From Candidatus Omnitrophota bacterium (GTDB taxonomy: Bacteria; Omnitrophota; Gorgyraeia; Gygaellales; Profunditerraquicolaceae): a DNA stretch of 10,616 nt. The notes under the pieces are model-generated. The model made no database searches. It was not told the DNA's origin and saw nothing but the letters and a program-made list of their open reading frames with translations. Shown in pieces: positions 9,001 through 10,616 of the stretch; the stretch's first letter is position 1; every line of letters starts with the position of its first letter. The position numbers and the translations under genes are program-made. The DNA lies in NCBI GenBank assembly GCA_020061545.1, contig JAGUYA010000058.1:1-10616 (forward strand), read 5' to 3'.

Positions 9001-10616
9001 AATATTGCGAATATAAGCTCTTTTATTGATAATTTTGGCCTTGCAGATTTTTGCAATGCAAATACAACTATATATGATAAATTGGACTTAGGAACAGAAT
9101 TAGTAACTCTAATTCTCACAGCATTTAGAGGTGGTAGTGGTCTTGTGAGGTTAGGAGGAAGACTAAGCGCGCTAGGAGAAGTAGGCGCATTAGGAGGAAC
9201 AATAATTTCCGGCTTGGGAAGGACATCTCAAATTTATAGCGTAACCTATCCTGGATTAGTAGGTTATAATATTTGGTTAGATATATCATCAGGTCGTTCT
9301 TTATCTCAGGCAATCGCAAGAGGAAGTGATAATTCTTTTCAGGTTCGGCATCAGGCGGCAACGCGCGCTCTCCAGTTATACGCTGGCTATAAAATTCTTG
9401 GCTTAAATTTAACTTCAAAATTGCCTGGAGCGCAGACCTGGTTTGGAAATACACTATGGAATGTAGGTATAAATGAAGCTATCTTACAAGGGACAAATCT
9501 CTATTATACAGGGCATCTTAATATGGATCCCCTTGCAAATATAGTAGTTGCAGCAAGTGGATTTGGTGCAGGCATCGCTCCTTCTATTGCTAATTGGGGA
9601 ACAAGGGCATTACAATTATCTCAAGCCTCTAAATATATTAATGCAATTAATCGTATACGCAACAACCCAGGTCTCGCAAATTTAGTAACTAATTTTGATG
9701 CCAAATTATCCAGACTATCTGAAGGAGTCTTTTTAGGAGAAAGAATTGCAAATTTAGCTGCTCGAAGCCCTGGTTTCGCTACTAATGTTATAAAAGGAGC
9801 CACTGCCATAGGCACAGCCCCTGGTATTGCCAATATCTATGTCCTCACCCAGATTGGAATAGATGCATTAACATACAACCAGCTTAAACTTGAAGACAAG
9901 ACTCCTTTTAGCGGAGATAGACTTGGGAAAGCTTGGTTAGAAGGCGCAATAACTGGTCTTCTCTTTAATACAGTTATGTTAGGAGCAGGCTCTAAATTTG
10001 TGCAAGCCCATCCTCGTTTATCTGGAATAATAGGCGGAATATCTACTTATCCTTTAGTGCGAACAATTTTAATTTTAGAGGCTGAAGCTGAAGAATGTCC
10101 ACGGGGATTCTTTTCACCAGATGGATTCCTTTCACGCTTAAAAGATAACTACCTTAACCCAGGAAATTGGTTTAGAGGAGCAATTTTTGGTTTGGGAATT
10201 GCCAGGGGATTTAGGCCGGTTGATGTGGATAAGCTTACTCGTTTGCAGAAATGGACAGGCTTGGGTGTTCTTTCTCGGACCTCTAATGGGTGGGTTAGAC
10301 TTCAAAGGTTTGCGTATGGAGTAGAGATAGGAGCAGGAGCAGAAGTCTTAGGAACTATCTTTGATAATAAAAAAGCGATAAGTGCCAGAGATATAGTAAG
10401 CGTGGGAAGAGATATGGCTACCAGTGCAGTTTTAGGTGGCTTAGGCAGCCTGCATTTAGGCTGGCAGAGAGAGAATATTCTTAGAGGTATTCAGGCTTTT
10501 TCTGATGTAAAGCTCTCACCCCAAGAGGTCAGGATTATGGGAATAGGTAAGATAGGCAAGGGCAAGCTTGCTGGTCCAAGTCTATTTTATCATACCCAGA
10601 TTGCCGGAGCAATTGA
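1..10616 (+). CDS. Internal fragment of a giant multidomain protein with a C39-like peptidase domain (both ends missing)
   Basis: Frame 1 is open from the first base to the last: 3,538 complete codons plus two bases, with no stop codon. The translation looks protein-like throughout, with alternating beta-strand patterns, amphipathic helices and proline or polar linkers, so the open frame is not chance. Neither start nor stop is in the window, so full length, signal peptide and anchoring cannot be judged. Domains in order are a C39-like peptidase (about 25-178), a beta-rich region (181-620), a Pro-rich hinge (621-639), a mixed region (640-1525), a charged helical segment (1526-1615), a second beta-rich region (1670-2650), a helical repeat region (2660-2960) and a Gly/Ala-rich hydrophobic helical region (2965 to the edge). 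Cysteines are rare, only about a dozen, which fits an extracytoplasmic protein. Giant proteins of this style are known from Omnitrophota; assignment to that lineage is inference. Overall function is unknown: adhesion, predation or a toxin-like role are possible but not shown. Confidence 0.96.
330..365. repeat. 36-bp hairpin element made of two GGGACAGTCCCC-type arms inside the C39 domain
   Basis: GGGACAGTCCCC (330-341) and GGGGACAGTCCC (354-365) are inverted copies of each other with one central mismatch, separated by a 12-base loop. Each arm is also nearly palindromic by itself. The element is 36 bp, a multiple of three, so its presence keeps the reading frame. It is read through as part of QGQSPLTLMGTVP (residues 110-122) in a loop of the peptidase domain that is normally shorter. 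I recall similar short palindromes as dispersed repeats linked to REP-associated transposases in several bacterial lineages; that link is not shown here. Confidence 0.65.
516..525. repeat. Third copy of the GGGACAGTCC repeat
   Basis: CAGGGACAGTCC occurs at 514-525 in the same reading frame as the copy at 328-339. Both encode Gln-Gly-Gln-Ser, followed one residue later by Leu. It is placed exactly at the end of the C39 domain, just after GYALI, where a new segment begins. It lacks the last C residues of the palindrome and has no partner arm nearby, so it is a half or decayed copy. A chance match cannot be excluded for this copy taken alone. Confidence 0.5.
541..1860 (+). other. Beta-type, Ser/Thr/Asn/Gly-rich region of the giant protein (residues 181-620)
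   Basis: After the peptidase domain the chain changes to a polar sequence rich in Ser, Thr, Asn, Gln, Gly and Pro, with short alternating hydrophobic strands and few charged helices. A Gly/Pro-rich spacer lies at residues about 406-426 (nt 1216-1278), including GPGQEGPPVPDR. Aromatic strand motifs such as FVWINKSLYNIASF (1066-1107) and GYAWDGDLIAWRF (1795-1833) are typical of extracellular beta-sandwich or carbohydrate-binding-like folds. I do not recognise a named family. The composition fits a surface-exposed stalk or binding region. The function is unknown. Confidence 0.55.
1861..1917 (+). other. Pro-rich interdomain hinge (residues 621-639)
   Basis: The stretch SYQPPFPSEPEPPPLTKAK has eight prolines in 19 residues with acidic and polar spacers. 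It separates the Gly/Asn-rich beta region from the next folded segment, beginning VFLTPNPLVVKLIG. Such sequences are usually extended linkers in large secreted proteins. It marks a reliable domain boundary. Confidence 0.7.
1918..4569 (+). other. Mixed beta and helical region (residues about 640-1523)
   Basis: Beta-type segments alternate with helical ones. A charged helical part at residues about 773-840 (nt 2317-2520) contains VELKKKLDENFKLKNDFF and a following helix EDRIRAIAASIEKGK. A second helical part lies at about 880-1010. Beta-type sequence resumes with GIGIGLEVFDNQGGFLYSF (1041-1059) and continues to about 1520, including GWKYRTEIGGQRLESTF and VWTYQGYLREGDFFYQYI. Several strands end in a turn of the form aromatic-x-Pro-(Asp/Glu/Gly), for example at 1061, 1306 and 1405. 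I recognise no named domain. Repeated beta modules with inserted helices are the best description. Confidence 0.45.
4570..4845 (+). other. Charged helical segment (residues about 1524-1615)
   Basis: From NPNPAVESFNQILDSMI onwards the sequence is continuous amphipathic helix with many Lys, Glu, Asp, Arg and Gln residues, including LRKSFKETLEPLAIDFYRQL and YEEAQKLFKNAKENLLSQYG. It is about 90 residues long and free of proline after residue 1645-equivalent linkers are excluded, apart from single Pro residues between helices. It probably forms a small helical bundle or hairpin inserted between the two beta-rich regions. No family is recognised. Confidence 0.55.
4921..5028 (+). other. Polar Pro/Thr/Glu linker (residues 1641-1676)
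   Basis: TTGQDKQETLAPVGPSVEKP and the following STEEKIQPTS are low in hydrophobic residues and rich in Thr, Ser, Glu, Lys and Pro. This is typical of a flexible interdomain linker. It divides the helical segment from the second long beta-rich region. Confidence 0.6.
5029..7980 (+). other. Second beta-rich region (residues about 1677-2660)
   Basis: This is nearly 1,000 residues of alternating strands with Gly/Asn/Asp turns. A polar linker at residues about 1884-1923 (nt 5650-5769) splits it. Recurrent features are aromatic strand starts such as TGYYATCG (1927-1934), QAYYLDKKS (1968-1976), EGYYIDSNSGKGFLW (2290-2304) and GYVFYPGETKRI (2488-2499), and Gly-x-x-x-x-Trp patterns. A helical insertion lies at about 2041-2110, including ELYKAVLDNINISEAKQLIG. 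The sequence looks like many diverged beta-sandwich or hairpin modules of common origin. I cannot assign a named family, and an exposed structural or binding role is inference only. Confidence 0.5.
7981..8880 (+). other. Charged helical region with three TPR-like units of about 70 residues (residues 2661-2960)
   Basis: The sequence is rich in Lys, Glu, Leu, Asn and Gln and lacks beta character. Three places share one pattern: KKGDLDLALVAL (2741-2752), ADKDFSAFNSIL (2811-2822) and EKGNYLEALSIL (2882-2893). The aligned Asp/Asn residues are at 2744, 2814 and 2885, so spacing is 70 and 71 residues. The Gly-(Asp/Asn)-hydrophobic-x-x-Ala-Leu core resembles one helix pair of a tetratricopeptide repeat. 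Polar gaps (about 2690-2712 and 2776-2787) break the helices. It may act as a helical spacer or protein-binding platform; this is inference. Confidence 0.55.
8893..10616 (+). other. Gly/Ala-rich hydrophobic helical region, continuing past the window (residues about 2965-3538)
   Basis: From about residue 2965 the composition shifts to Gly, Ala, Leu, Ile and aromatic residues with small-residue helix-packing motifs. Examples are VGALGGTIISGLG (3061-3073), ANIVVAASGFGAGIAPSIA (3179-3197), EGAITGLLFNTVMLGAG (3314-3330), FRGAIFGLGIARGF (3391-3404) and TSAVLGGLGSLHLG (3474-3487). The last three have their central Ala at 3316, 3394 and 3476, giving a spacing of about 80. The hexapeptide TRALQL occurs at 3121 and 3201, exactly 80 apart. 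The helices are hydrophobic enough for membrane contact but are broken by polar loops, so classical membrane spans are uncertain. Similar sequences are seen before the toxin tips of large secreted toxins, but no toxin domain is seen here. Confidence 0.55.

Noticed and set aside
9125..9454. Minus strand open frame of 109 codons, the longest closed one
   Set aside because: It is fully antisense to the continuous coding frame, has no recognisable domain, and is of a length expected by chance opposite a long gene.
10077..10095. Short Glu-Ala repeat (EAEAEE) as a possible tandem repeat
   Set aside because: It is only six residues in a helix of the hydrophobic region, too short to count as a repeat array.
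1..10616. Possible stop-codon reassignment or programmed frameshift in such a long frame
   Set aside because: No in-frame TAA, TAG or TGA occurs and protein character stays in frame 1 throughout, so the standard code without recoding explains everything.

Overview
The window lies entirely inside one protein-coding gene. Read on the + strand from base 1, all 3,538 complete codons are sense codons. Neither the start codon nor the stop codon is inside the window, so both ends of the gene are missing. I translated this frame line by line and found no TAA, TAG or TGA and no frameshift. All other open frames in the window are short shadows of this one. No RNA gene, promoter, terminator, CRISPR array or complete mobile element is visible, and no intergenic space exists.

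Organism: the DNA is AT-rich (by eye below 40% GC), uses mostly AGA/AGG for Arg and often ATA for Ile, and fits the standard code. A very large, cysteine-poor, probably extracytoplasmic protein with an embedded C39-type cysteine peptidase domain suggests an uncultured bacterium of the Candidatus Omnitrophota (OP3) type, a lineage known for giant genes. This is inference (about even odds); no taxonomic marker is present.

Layout by residue of the visible fragment: (1) 1-24, tail of an upstream segment; (2) about 25-178, a C39-like peptidase domain with Cys40, His133 and Asp149, interrupted by a short hairpin-forming DNA repeat; (3) about 181-620, a Ser/Thr/Asn/Gly-rich beta-type region; (4) 621-639, a Pro-rich hinge; (5) about 640-1525, mixed beta and helical segments; (6) about 1526-1615, a charged helical segment, then a linker; (7) about 1670-2650, a second long beta-rich region; (8) about 2660-2960, a charged helical region with three weak repeats of about 70 residues; (9) about 2965-3538 and beyond, a Gly/Ala-rich hydrophobic helical region with weak units of about 80 residues, still open at the window edge.

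How it may work (inference): an exported or surface-anchored giant protein with long beta-rich stalk regions, a peptidase near the visible N-terminal side, and a helical, possibly membrane-active region towards the C-terminus. The peptidase could process this protein or a partner. The only non-coding-type signal is a small family of GGGACAGTCC repeats at 330-525, two of which form a 36-bp hairpin whose length keeps the reading frame.
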